NCBI GenBank assembly: GCA_944989445.1
Contig: CALYLW010000137.1
Span: 1,505,323-1,569,322 of the forward strand
Length of the DNA stretch: 64,000 bases
Reading direction: 5' to 3'
DNA from: Ampullaceana balthica
Lineage: Eukaryota; Mollusca; Gastropoda; Lymnaeidae
Made by a program: the position numbers and the translations under genes. Under the pieces are notes generated by a model that was not told where the DNA came from, ran no database searches, and saw nothing but the letters and a program-made list of their open reading frames with translations. Shown here piece by piece: positions 33,495-43,690 of the stretch. Positions within the stretch are counted from its first letter, which is position 1, and each line of letters begins with the position of its first letter.

Positions 33495-35618
33495 CGCCTG
33501 AGGGACACTGTTACCTCTCCTGGTTAGAGGGACATTGATCCCTCTCCTGGTTAGAGGGACACTGTTACCATCCACTGGTTAAAGGGACACTGTTACCTCC
33601 CCTGGTTAGAGGGACACTGTTACCTCTCCTGGTTAGAGGGACATTGATCCCTCTCCTGGTTAGAGGGACACTGTTACCTCCCCTGGTTAGAGGGACACTG
33701 TTACCTCCCCTGGTTAGAGGGACACTGTTACCTCCCCTGGTTAGAGGGACACTGTTACCTCTCCTGGTTAGAGGGACACTGTTACCTCCCCTGGTTAGAG
33801 GGACACTGTTACCTCTCCTGGTTAGAGGGACACTGTTACCTCCCCTGGTTAGAGGGACACTGTTACCTCCCCTGGTTAGAGGGACACTGTTACCTCCCCT
33901 GGTTAGGGGGACACTGTTACCTCCCCTGGTTAGAGGGACATTGACCCCTCTCCTGGTTAGAGGGACACTGTTAATCCTCCCCTGGTTAGAGGGACACTGT
34001 TACCTCCCCTGGTTAGAGGGACACTGTTACCTCCCCTGGTTAGAGGGATCCTGTTACCTCTCCTGGTTAGAGGGACACTGTTACCTCCCCTGATTAGAGG
34101 GACACTGTTGCCTCTCCTGGTTAGAGGGACACTGTTACCTCCCCTGGTTAGAGGGACACTGTTACCTCCCCTGGTTAGAGGGACACTGTTACCTCTCCTG
34201 GTTAGAGGGACACTGTTACCTCTCCTGGTTAGAGGGACACTGTTACCTCCCCTGGTTAGAGGGACACTGTTACCTCCCCTGGTTAGAGGGACACTGTTAC
34301 CTCCCCTGGTTAGAGGGACACTGTTACCTCCCCTGGTTAGAGGGACACTGTTACCTCCCCTGGTTAGAGGGACACTGTTACCTCCCCTGGTTAGAGGGAC
34401 ACTCTTACCTCCCCTGGTTAGAGGGACACTCTTACCTCCCCTGGTTAGAGGGACACTGTTACCTCCCCTGGTTAGAGGGACACTGTTACCTCCCCTGGTT
34501 AGAGGGACACTGTTACCTCCCCTGGTTAGAGGGACACTGTTACCTCTCCTGGTTAGAGGGACACTGTTACCTCCCCTGGTTAGAGGGACACTGTTACCTC
34601 TCCTGGTTAGAGGGACACTGTTACCTCCCCTGGTTAGAGGGACACTGTTACCTCCCCTGGTTAGAGGGACACTGTTACCTCCCCTGGTTAGGGGGACACT
34701 GTTACCTCCCCTGGTTAGAGGGACATTGATCCCTCTCCTGGTTAGAGGGACACTGTTACCTCCCCTGGTTAGAGGGACACTGTTACCTCCCCTGGTTAGA
34801 GGGACACTGTTACCTCCCCTGGTTAGAGGGACACTGTTACCTCCCCTGGTTAGAGGGACACTGTTACCTCCCCTGGTTAGAGGGACACTGTTACCTCCCC
34901 TGGTTAGAGGGACACTGTTACCTCCCCTGGTTAGAGGGACACTGTTACCTCCCCTGGTTAGAGGGACACTGTTACCTCCCCTGGTTAGAGGGACACTGTT
35001 ACCTCCCCTGGTTAGAGGGACACTGTTACCTCCCCTGGTTAGAGGGACACTGTTACCTCCCCTGGTTAGAGGGACACTGTTACCTCCCCTGGTTAGAGGG
35101 ACACTGTTACCTCCCCTGGTTAGAGGGACACTGTTACCTCCCCTGGTTAGAGGGACACTGTTACCTCCCCTGGTTAGAGGGACACTGTTACCTCCCCTGG
35201 TTAGAGGGACACTGTTACCTCCCCTGGTTAGAGGGACACTGTTACCTCCCCTGGTTAGAGGGACACTGTTACCTCCCCTGGTTAGAGGGACACTGTTACC
35301 TCCCCTGGTTAGAGGGACACTGTTACCTCTCCTGGTTAGAGGGACAATGTTACCTCCCCTGGTTAGAGGGACACTGTTACCTCCCCTGGTTAGAGGGACA
35401 CTGTTACCTCCCCTGGTTAGAGGGACACTGTTACCTCTCCTGGTTAGAGGGACATTGATCCCTCTCCTGGTTAGAGGGACATTGATCCCTCTCCTGGTTA
35501 GAGGGACATTGATCCCTCTCCTGGTTAGAGGGACATTGATCCCTCTCCTGGTTAGAGGGACATTGATCCCTCTCCTGGTTAGAGGGACATTGATCCCTCT
35601 CCTGGTTAGAGGGACACT
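33495..35618. repeat. 27-bp minisatellite, ~78 units
   Basis: The largest array by copy number. The 27-bp unit is CTGGTTAGAGGGACACTGTT followed by ACCTCCC or ACCTCTC. A second variant, ACATTGATCCCTCTC, is rare in the centre and forms an unbroken block of six at the right edge (35450-35600). Single ATTGA units also occur near the left edge and at 33940 and 34725. Central units are nearly identical, implying recent homogenisation. Long frames on both strands (9-residue period) are by-products. Confidence 0.96.
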
Positions 35619-36014
35619 AAATAGCTGGTTAGAGTCGTTCTCCGGGAGAACAAAAACGTTTAAGGAATGGGAAAGGGGGGGGGGTTGGGGTTTCATATTT
35701 CATGAACACTGACATAATGGTCTGGTACTGTTATCAGAATTTGTTTTGTCGTCTCGCATACATTGAACATGGACCAAGAGATCCATAAAGTTGTTCCCAT
35801 TGAGTTCCTCCTCGGCTGGCAAAAAGACCATTTCAACGACACGAAAGCTGATTGAGATTCTCAACAATTGAGCCGATCAACCGCGTCTAGTGATGTCAGG
35901 GGGAATAACCCAAAGCACTAACAGAACATTACTCTTTTTTTCCCTTCTATACCAATATTAGGACTAATAACAAATGAAAGATTATCATAGAATCCACGTT
36001 TTATTACGGTGCTA
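35619..36014. other. Unique non-coding stretch
   Basis: No supported gene. Confidence 0.5.
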
Positions 36015-36600
36015 TTGTATCACCCGTCAAAAATGACGGAAGTTTTCAAAAATAAATACACATCAGATTAAATAATTAACATTAAAAACAATTTTTAAAA
36101 ACTAGTCTTATATTAAAAATGCACTAATTTTCTACTTTTTAGTCTACGCATTTTACAGTAAGTGCAAAGCCAGCTTATTTTGACTATAAATTCCTTATAT
36201 GAGACATATCTAAAAGTAGTGATTATATTTAAACGCGACATTTACATACTGAAACACAATGATCTCCCCTGATTTTAAAACTGGTCGCAGGGACGGTATG
36301 GGGTGTGAACAGTGACGGTCGGCGTCGACGCGTGAACTGGGCACGTGAAAAAATTATAAACAAATAGTGGGACGGTTCCGATTAAACTTACAAAGCAAGT
36401 TAATATAAGACTAGTAAAAATAACGTAATACAGAACTTTTATTTATTTTTATTTGATTCATTTATTATCATATTGAACAATTTTATGCGGAACGTTCGAA
36501 AAGTGTTATTTTTGGTGCAGCACTATAAAACAAAATCGATCGCAGCGCCACCCAACAACATTACATTACAACCATACAGACAACTGGAATTATGTATATT
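36015..36600. mobile_element. Composite family A element with family B sequence inside
   Basis: The left edge has the family A start (TATCACCCGTCAAAAATGACGGAAGTTTTCA written in two overlapping parts: TATCACCCGTCAAAAATGAC and AATGACGGAAGTTTTCA). The right edge has the family A end, GAATTATGTATATTGATATA at about 36582-36602. In between, 36178-36262 carries the family B end (TTTTGACTATAAATTCCTTA, then TATGAGACATATCTAAAAGT and AAACGCGACATTTACA). Either B inserted into A, or a recombinant element mobilised as a unit. Confidence 0.65.
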
Positions 36601-36750
36601 GATATAATAATTTTTTTAAATAAAAAAAAACAATAAAAAAATAAAAACTTTAGACATTGTGAATAGAAACTTTTACACATGTAATAAAATATATAAAAAA
36701 TACATCGCTAATTTAGATTGGTAAGATCTATATAGAATATGGGATCCATC

Positions 36751-36906
36751 CAGGGTCGGTCTTAGGCCACTGCAACCCATGCGGCCGCAGTGGGCCCCGC
36801 GCTTATTATCCTTATTAATTCCTTACCCCTACCCAAACTAGGGCCCGCGCCATCCGTTTCGCATACTAAGCCGCATAGGGCCCCGCAATCGTTAAGACCG
36901 GCACTG
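36751..36906. mobile_element. hAT-type non-autonomous element (156 bp)
   Basis: It starts CAGGGTCGGTCTTAGGCCAC and ends GTTAAGACCGGCACTG, an imperfect inverted repeat with CAG...CTG ends. It is flanked by GATCCATC (36743-36750) and GATCAATC (36907-36914), an 8-bp target duplication with one mismatch. The interior contains GCGGCCGCAGTGGGCCCC. It is non-coding. Confidence 0.85.
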
Positions 36907-36914
36907 GATCAATC

Positions 36915-37690
36915 TACCAAATTATAAAACATAGATAAACTTGAATCTATTTTTTTTTAAAGGAAGAGCTGTCAGATCTATCACAACTGACAGGAGTAAC
37001 TCCATCGATTAGTTAAAACTCTAAACCTAGAACACTAGAGGATAGAAGAAAAAGAGGTAACGAATAATAACATACAAGGCATTCAATTTAACCACCGAGA
37101 ATTGCAAAAAGATGTGCTTTAGAAAATGACCAAAAAATAATTAATACACAAATCTTCCAGTAGATGCTTTGTTTTAACGATGTTTGTGTCAATAAATCAA
37201 ATTTCAGAGACAATTTGATTTACATGATTTCGTTTTAAAAAGTCTACATCTTTTTTACATTAGAATTTTTTTTTATATTACTATTACTGAATTAATAACG
37301 GTCGTCAAGAATCAATCTTTAACACCTACGGCTGAAAAAAACAAAAAAAACAAATTTACTTTATGAAACGGACAGAAAACCATTTTTTCCCCATTAAAGT
37401 TTCGATTCATTTAGATTGGGGATAGGGAAAAAAAACCGCTAGCCAGTCCGTCTCATATCAAAGGCGGCCTCAAATGTCACGTGGCATTGATCACGTGGCC
37501 GACATCCACAATTCATTAGGAGAATCGATGGGCCCCCATTACAGCATCTCGGGCTTCCCGCTGTGATAACACGGGACGAGACTTCGGCGACTCGATTGTT
37601 TATTTATCGCCCGGCACTTGAGCGTTTACCTGAAGGACCGAAAACTCTGGGAGCCCGCGGTGTTCAATTGGTTTTGGGGCTTTATAAGAC
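36915..37690. other. AT-rich sequence and a GC-richer block at 37.44-37.66 kb
   Basis: No gene. The block 37440-37660 is non-repetitive and contains two CACGTGGC E-box motifs (about 37478 and 37493), ATTCATTAGG and AATCGATGGG. Its base composition differs from the surrounding AT-rich DNA, so it is a candidate regulatory element by inference only. Confidence 0.35.
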
Positions 37691-37691
37691 A

Positions 37692-38030
37692 TGCAGAAGG
37701 GCGGTGTGGATCTATGTGTCTTTATAACACAGGGCGGTGTGGATCTATGTGGCTTTATAACACAGGGCGGTGGTGATCTATGTGGCTTTATGACACAGGG
37801 TGATGTGGATCTATGTGACTTTATAACACAGGGCGGTGTGGATCTATGTGGCTTTATATTACTAGGTGATATGGATCCATGTGTCTTTATAACACTGGGC
37901 GATATGGATCCATGTGGCTTTATAACACTAGGCGATATGGATCTATGTGGCTTTATAACACTAGGCTTTGTGAATCTGTGTGTCTTTATAACACTGGGCG
38001 ATATGATTATATGTGACTTCGTTACACAAT
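37692..38030. repeat. 33-bp minisatellite, ~10 units
   Basis: The unit is 33 bp: GGCGGTGTGGATCTATGTGG followed by CTTTATAACACAG. Units diverge progressively to the right (GGCGATATGGATC). One + frame stays open for 126 residues with an 11-residue period, but differences between units change amino acids freely and there is no flanking coding sequence, so it is treated as non-coding. Confidence 0.93.
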
Positions 38031-39014
38031 GCGATGTTATTTGTGGATGTTTACACCATTTCCCCCCTTAAGTACCTTGAACATTACAGAAAGTAATGAA
38101 TAGAATCATGAAACACACCACCTGTGTATACTTTTATGACAATCTCAAAATATATTTAAAAATACAGCGCATGCTTTTTCAAATAATAATTTGTTTGTAG
38201 TTTCTTAGACATGCCAGACACGGATGCAACTTTAAAGACGCAACTATTTAAGCCAGCTAACAGAGTGAATAATTTAAGGCGGTCCTAGTTAAGACATCCT
38301 GAATACTGAAGTAATTAAATGGAACTAAATCAGATATCTGAAATACACGCCTGAAATGGCATTATTTTGAATTACAGCGCTTCGTGTAAATATGTTTCCG
38401 TTGTGGATATGCATTGAACGGACAACTCAAAGTTAGGACATTTATTAAGCCCCCCTAGCCCCCCCCCCGCCCCCCACACACACACTTTAAAAAAATACAT
38501 TGTCTTCGTGTTGTCGATTAGTTTCGACTTTCTAAAGAGAACGTTCGATTACTTTTGTCTTTTCAATGAATCAATAATCGGTTACCGCCGCAGGTATTGT
38601 ATTGGACTCGAGGTATCGGCTTGTCCAGAAAAAATCAAAACCGTTGAGTTTCAGGTGGCTGGGCGGGGTGTGGCGAATGGGTGGACAACAAATGGCAGTT
38701 TACTGCCCTTGGATTTATTCTGGACACACTGGCGTTGAACTGTAGCCAGCGCTTCTCATGTGTCGGCATAAGATTTATACCAAGTCTCATTTTTTGATGT
38801 TAACGATAGCATCAAGTTTTCAAATATTTGATATAAGTTACATCAAGTTTCTATTAATGCTTAATTAGAGTCAAAGATTTTGTGTTAGATATAGATCAAA
38901 TTATCTATCTTTGCTCCTGGATGTTAGACATAGACTAAGAAAGGAAAAAAAAACCGAATCGAAATGTTTGAAATTGAACATGGTTTCCTTAAAAAAAATA
39001 TTTAAAAATTAAAC
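38031..39014. other. Unique non-coding stretch
   Basis: No supported gene; C-run near 38452-38475; AT-rich elsewhere. Confidence 0.5.
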
Positions 39015-39235
39015 AACCCCGTAAAAACAAAGTTTTTGACTATAAATCCTTTATATTTGAGACATAAATAAAAGTATTGATTATGTACAAACGCGACAAA
39101 CATTTACAGACTGAAACTGGGTTAACTTCCTTTGGTGTAGAACACGAGATGTGGTCATCGATGGTTTGCTGTGAACTCAAGTGACCCGTGAGATGTAAAC
39201 TATTATAGATTGAACCCTCACTAACTTGCACTTAA
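39015..39235 (-). mobile_element. Family B element, 3'-end fragment
   Basis: The + strand reads CCCCGTAAAAACAAAGTTTT, TGACTATAAATCCTTTATAT, TTGAGACATAAATAAAAGTA, TTGATTATGTACAAACGCGA, CAAACATTTACAGACTGAAA. This matches the 47.6-47.73-kb end in reverse and the inner part of the 36.2-kb composite. Truncated; non-coding. Confidence 0.7.
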
Positions 39236-39318
39236 AGATTTTAGAGAATTTTTTAATTTTTTTTTAAAATAAAAGAATTAGTTATGTATCATAAACACAG
39301 CCTTGAATTTTGAACAAG

Positions 39319-39532
39319 GATGGTTATTGACCCTGCAGCCATGGTTATTGACCCTGCAGGCATGGTTATTGACCCTGCAGCCATGGTTATTTCCCCTGCA
39401 GCCATGATTATTGACCCTGCAGCCATTGTTATTGACCCTCCATCCATGGTTATTGTCCCTGCAGCCATGGATATTGACCCTGCAGCCATGAATATTGACC
39501 ATGCAGCCATGGTTATTGACCCTGCAGCCATA
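39319..39532. repeat. 21-bp minisatellite (CCATGGTTATTGACCCTGCAG), ~10 units
   Basis: Unit CATGGTTATTGACCCTGCAG plus C, with point variants. It is open in several frames because 21 is a multiple of three. Confidence 0.94.
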
Positions 39533-39707
39533 TCAACGTGAACTGGACGGACAGGTCAGACAGCACTGGAACTGCGAAGCAAGAAGATCTGTTTAGCGAT
39601 GCCCTTGTGTTGTGGTTCGCCGCAGGACTCGTAAGCCTGGTCATAAAAGCTGGACAGCCCAATATTTCAAAGAGAATGTCAGTTATTGCACGTTACGATA
39701 GAAAACC

Positions 39708-39912
39708 TGTAGGTCATCAGTCAACTGTGTCAATATTTGCGTTACAACAGAGTACCTTTAAGTCATCAGTCAACTATGTCAATATGTGCGTTACAACAGA
39801 GTACCTTTAAGTCATCAGTCTACTATATCTAGGTGCACATTGCGACAGAGTAACTTTAAGTCATCAGTGAACTATCAAGGTTCACATTACGACCGAGTAC
39901 ATTTAAGTAATC
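39708..39912. repeat. ~49-bp degenerate tandem repeat, ~4 units
   Basis: Units contain TCATCAGTCAACTATGTCAA, then TATGTGCGTTACAACAGAGT and ACCTTTAAG. Decay increases to the right. It lies about 180 bp from the 21-bp array. Confidence 0.85.
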
Positions 39913-41358
39913 ATTAATACGTAAGTTAGACCTAAATGATAATGTAAAACCTGCATAAATTAACAAATTATACATTTTTATGCGCGTGATAAAACGCCGC
40001 GTTTTTTTTCCTCATCAAACAATTTAGGTTTGAGGCCAAACAGCCATCTTTGTCTCAGCGAATCGATCACGTGAGTTTGAGCTGGTTCAAGTTTCAAAAC
40101 GAGTCAAATTTCAAAGCTATCGAGTTCAAACAACAATTGTCAAAGCTGCTGCTAACTGTGCACCAAAATGCACGTATCAGTCGTTTATGAAAATATAATC
40201 TTTAGATTATATTAAAATTTAAGCCCTGCGAATTTCAACCACGCCACGCACAATGAAAATACTAAGCTATAAGCCACCGCCACCCACAGGAACACTGCAA
40301 TACTCTACAGACAATTGAAGGACCTCTTATTGTGTTTCCTTTTGCACGAAGAGATTTTATTTCAACACCCGTCATAGTCAAGGGAACTTCAATCTGTTGT
40401 TATATGATTATTTTCTCTTCGATTATAACGTATTCCTCCAAATTTTCATTAACCTTAACGGACATAGATTTATGCGCATCTAGTTTTTACACACATCACA
40501 ATTTGAGGCCCTCTCACTAAATACACGAAAATCGGAGCAGTTACTAGTGTAGCTTAATATTTTAAAAGTCATTAACTTGAGAACCACCGATTTAGATGTT
40601 ACCGTTTACACACCCCTTTACGGCTGGAAATAAAAGACGTACTTACAATACGTCTTGTCGTGTATCGATCGTTTGGCCCCATTCAGTGAACAAATGACGA
40701 CACAACAGGGGACATCAATGTGATAACATGACTTTATGACACGATTTACGCCCCGTGTTCATTAAAAAAAATACAACGACAAAAAAAAACTGAACAAAGC
40801 GGTTTCTGATTGTCGATAAAACCTGTCGAGGCACGTCACAAATCAATTCTTGTAGTTCTGGTTTATCATTGAAATCGCTTTAGATCTTCTCCACTCAATA
40901 AAAATTATGCCGGAACAAAAAAAAATGTATTTCTTAGTAGGGGCTTTGTTGGGCTGTTTAAAATTAAGAACCATTCTCGTAACCTAGCGCCAGCTGAATA
41001 CGATAGGTGCCACCAGACGACAATATAAATAACTGAGCGTGCTCCAGAATGCGGAGTTGTTCCTAATCTTATTTCGTTTGTTTGTTTGTTGAGAAAACAC
41101 GTGATCATAAGAGTGGCGCCATCTGAATGTCAATGAGGGTTACACGGGAACGAGTAGCGGCTAAACATTGTTAAAATGGAGAGGGCGGAATGTCTTTAGA
41201 TGACTATTGAACGGTTTGATTATCTTCTGTAACTGTTGAGTTCTGTGGTGTAAAAAAAAATCACGTGACCCATTTCCGCTTAACGCACAGCAAAAAATGT
41301 GGTGAAAGAGCGTGAAAGTAGTTATTATTTGGAATTAAAACCCATTTTTCGCTCCACT
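39913..41358. other. Unique non-coding stretch
   Basis: AT-rich, no supported gene or element in about 1.4 kb. Confidence 0.5.
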
Positions 41359-41366
41359 CTCTATCG

Positions 41367-41708
41367 CAGGGGTCGGGAAACATTTTGCCTGAAAGATCCA
41401 TAAAGACCTCATATTTTGAAAAGTAATTCTGTGAGAGCCATGCATTATGTTTAAAACTGAAAATTCAAGTAAATGTGTGCATTTTGTATAATTTCAACAC
41501 TAAAAGTACAATAACTATGTCCCTGAATTATTTTTTAATAACATTGTTTTGATGTTTTTTTATATGCATATAATTTGTAAATCACACGAGTCTGAATAAC
41601 CTTTTTTTTATTTTTTAAATATTTTTTAAACGAACATTTGTCTGAGAGCCAGATGCAGCCATCAGTAAAGCCACATCTGGCTCGCGAGCTATGGTTTCCC
41701 GACCCCTG
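41367..41708. mobile_element. hAT-type non-autonomous element (342 bp) with perfect TSD
   Basis: Ends are CAGGGGTCGGGAAACATTTT and (reverse complement of the right end) CAGGGGTCGGGAAACCAT, a perfect 15-bp inverted repeat. It is flanked by CTCTATCG on both sides (41359-41366 and 41709-41716), an exact 8-bp target duplication. Subterminal GAGAGCCA and CCAGATG motifs recur near both ends. The interior is AT-rich and encodes no transposase. The intact TIR and TSD suggest moderate age. Confidence 0.93.
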
Positions 41709-41716
41709 CTCTATCG

Positions 41717-42154
41717 GATCACACATGCACATGTCCATGCTTAGACGCAAGTCATCCATCTCATTTTGATGTAACATACCAACATTCACAACGTGCGCTC
41801 AAGTCCGTATTAGTAACTGACCACTCAGGAAACATACGAACTTCAACCAGAAGTCAGATACGCAGAGGACGAGGTAACACAGGCGTAGCTTATATGTAAG
41901 GCAACACCGGGAAGCGGCCAGGAGTGCAGTCCAGTGACAAAAAAATTGACATCGTTGTATCCTGAATTCGGATGATTCGTGTGGCGACTTTCGGAAAATT
42001 TGACAACATGAAAGCTTAGGCCTTCATGGCGGTCTCTCAGTGGCCATTGAACATCATTTGGGGGGGGGGTCATGGTGGATAGTGTGCTGATTGTCCGACG
42101 GTCCAAAGTTGATTTACGGGCTCGTCGGTCTACCTCGACGATACTGAAAGGGCA
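41717..42154. other. Unique sequence
   Basis: A minus-strand frame of about 110 residues spans 41843-42184 but runs into the 29-bp repeat and shows no recognisable domain. It is left uncalled. Confidence 0.4.
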
Positions 42155-42297
42155 AACAGCTGGTGGCGATGCCGTAGAAATCAAACAGCTGGTGGCGATG
42201 CCGTAGAAATCAAACAGCTGGTGGCGATGCCGTAGAAATCAAACAGCTGGTGGCGATGCCGTAGAAATCAAACAGCTGGTGGCGATGCCGTAGAGAT
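42155..42297. repeat. 29-bp minisatellite, ~5 units
   Basis: The unit AGCTGGTGGCGATGCCGTAG followed by AAATCAAAC is repeated perfectly at 29-bp spacing. Near-identity means very recent amplification. Confidence 0.95.
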
Positions 42298-42769
42298 AGG
42301 GGCGGCCAACTGTTGAAGATACACTAAAGAAGTAAGGGGGAGGGCGGAGGGGGGGGGCAAACAGCTGGTGAGGATGCGCCTGAGTGCCTCCATGTTGACA
42401 CAAAACCACTTTCTCTCGACCTGCCCTGACTTCTGGTCACGCCTGGCCGCTCTCAGACAACAACAATTCTGACCTTGGTCTCGTGGGGATTACAAGATCC
42501 GTCACGGTCGGAAAGATGACGTCACAACGCAAACAGACCGTTAGGTGAAAGCGAAAACTGAGTGGGATATCCGAAATTGGGGCACGGTGCTAGAAAAACA
42601 ACAAACTTCCGAGGCCTATTGGTGTGTTTTGATTCTTGGATTCGCACGTTTACTCAACGTTAATTTAGTTTTTAACATGCAAGTCTATAATAGTACAATA
42701 GTCGTTCTTCAACAGTAAAATATTTGTTTTTTGTTTCTGCTAGCTTTACGGAATTTTAGTAACCTAGTG
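42298..42769. other. Unique sequence
   Basis: One more AACAGCTGGTG phrase at 42360 follows a G-rich patch; nothing else is recognised. Confidence 0.45.
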
Positions 42770-42954
42770 CAGTGCTTCTCAAACTTTGTAGTATGGTGGA
42801 CCGGCAGGAATTTTTTCCATTGCACCAGGGACCGGTGCACTATTTTCCCTGCAGTGACAATTTTTTCTGTCCTTTTTTGAGAACATCTACGGACCGGCAG
42901 TGGATGGCCCACAGACCGGCACCGGTCCGCGGACCACCACTTTGAGAAGCACTG
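42770..42954. mobile_element. hAT-type non-autonomous element (185 bp) with perfect TSD
   Basis: Ends CAGTGCTTCTCAAACTTTGT and AAGTGCTTCTCAAAGTGGTG-like (right end reads CACTTTGAGAAGCACTG), a 14-bp inverted repeat CAGTGCTTCTCAAA. It is flanked by ACCTAGTG at 42762-42769 and 42955-42962, an exact 8-bp target duplication. Internal GGACCGGCA/CCGGTCC motifs repeat as subterminal sites. It is non-coding; the frame across it is incidental. Confidence 0.93.
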
Positions 42955-42962
42955 ACCTAGTG

Positions 42963-43442
42963 CATCATACAAAATATAACAATTATTTGAAAGAAAAAAA
43001 GTTTTAAACAAAACATGTTTACTTCCTTTATATAATAAACACACCTATGTATAACACTTAGCAGATGTACGCTCTGACCATTGACCTAATTAAGGGTATG
43101 TCTTGGGTCAGCAGTGGCAAATTATACCTTCACAGGCATCAAGACCATACCCCTACACACACACACACAGATCCCACCTCACCAAATCACATACATGTAC
43201 AAACATTACACACCCAATGTGCAGAGATGACGTCATAACTGTGAGTGCTGTGTTAAGTGGGACATTTATCTAAACGTTACGCACTAACAAGACTTTAGTC
43301 TAAGTGTGGCGTTTTAAACTAGACCTTAAGTCTAAGAGTGCCGCGAAACAAAAAAAAACAACAACAAAAAATCTCATATTGCCGAATCACGTGACTTGAC
43401 ATGCGAACAACGTGGTCCTTTAAAAAAACTAAATTTCAATCG
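42963..43442. other. Unique non-coding stretch
   Basis: No supported gene; a CA run near 43155. Confidence 0.5.
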
Positions 43443-43690
43443 GGTCAAGGTTGTTACCCCGTCAAGGTTGTTACACCGTCAAGGTTGTTACCCCGTCAAT
43501 GTTGTTACCCCGTCAACGTTGTTACCCCGTCAACGTTGTTACCCTGTCAATGTTCTTACCCTGTCAACGTTGTTACCCTGTCAACGTTGTTACCCTGTCA
43601 ACGTTGTTACCCTGTCAACGTTGTTACCCTGTCAACGTTGTTACCCCGTCAAGTTTGTTACCCCGTCAAGGTTGTTATCATGTCAAGATC
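43443..43690. repeat. 17-bp minisatellite (GTTACCCCGTCAACGTT), ~15 units
   Basis: Head-to-tail 17-bp units, with CCCC/CCCT and AACG/AAGG variants grouped by position. All three + frames are open with a 17-residue period; by-product only. Confidence 0.95.

Noticed and set aside
33644..35712. Long frames of 534-579 residues on opposite strands
   Set aside because: Products of a 27-bp unit (a multiple of three) that happens to lack stops; both strands are open, and no splice or start context exists.
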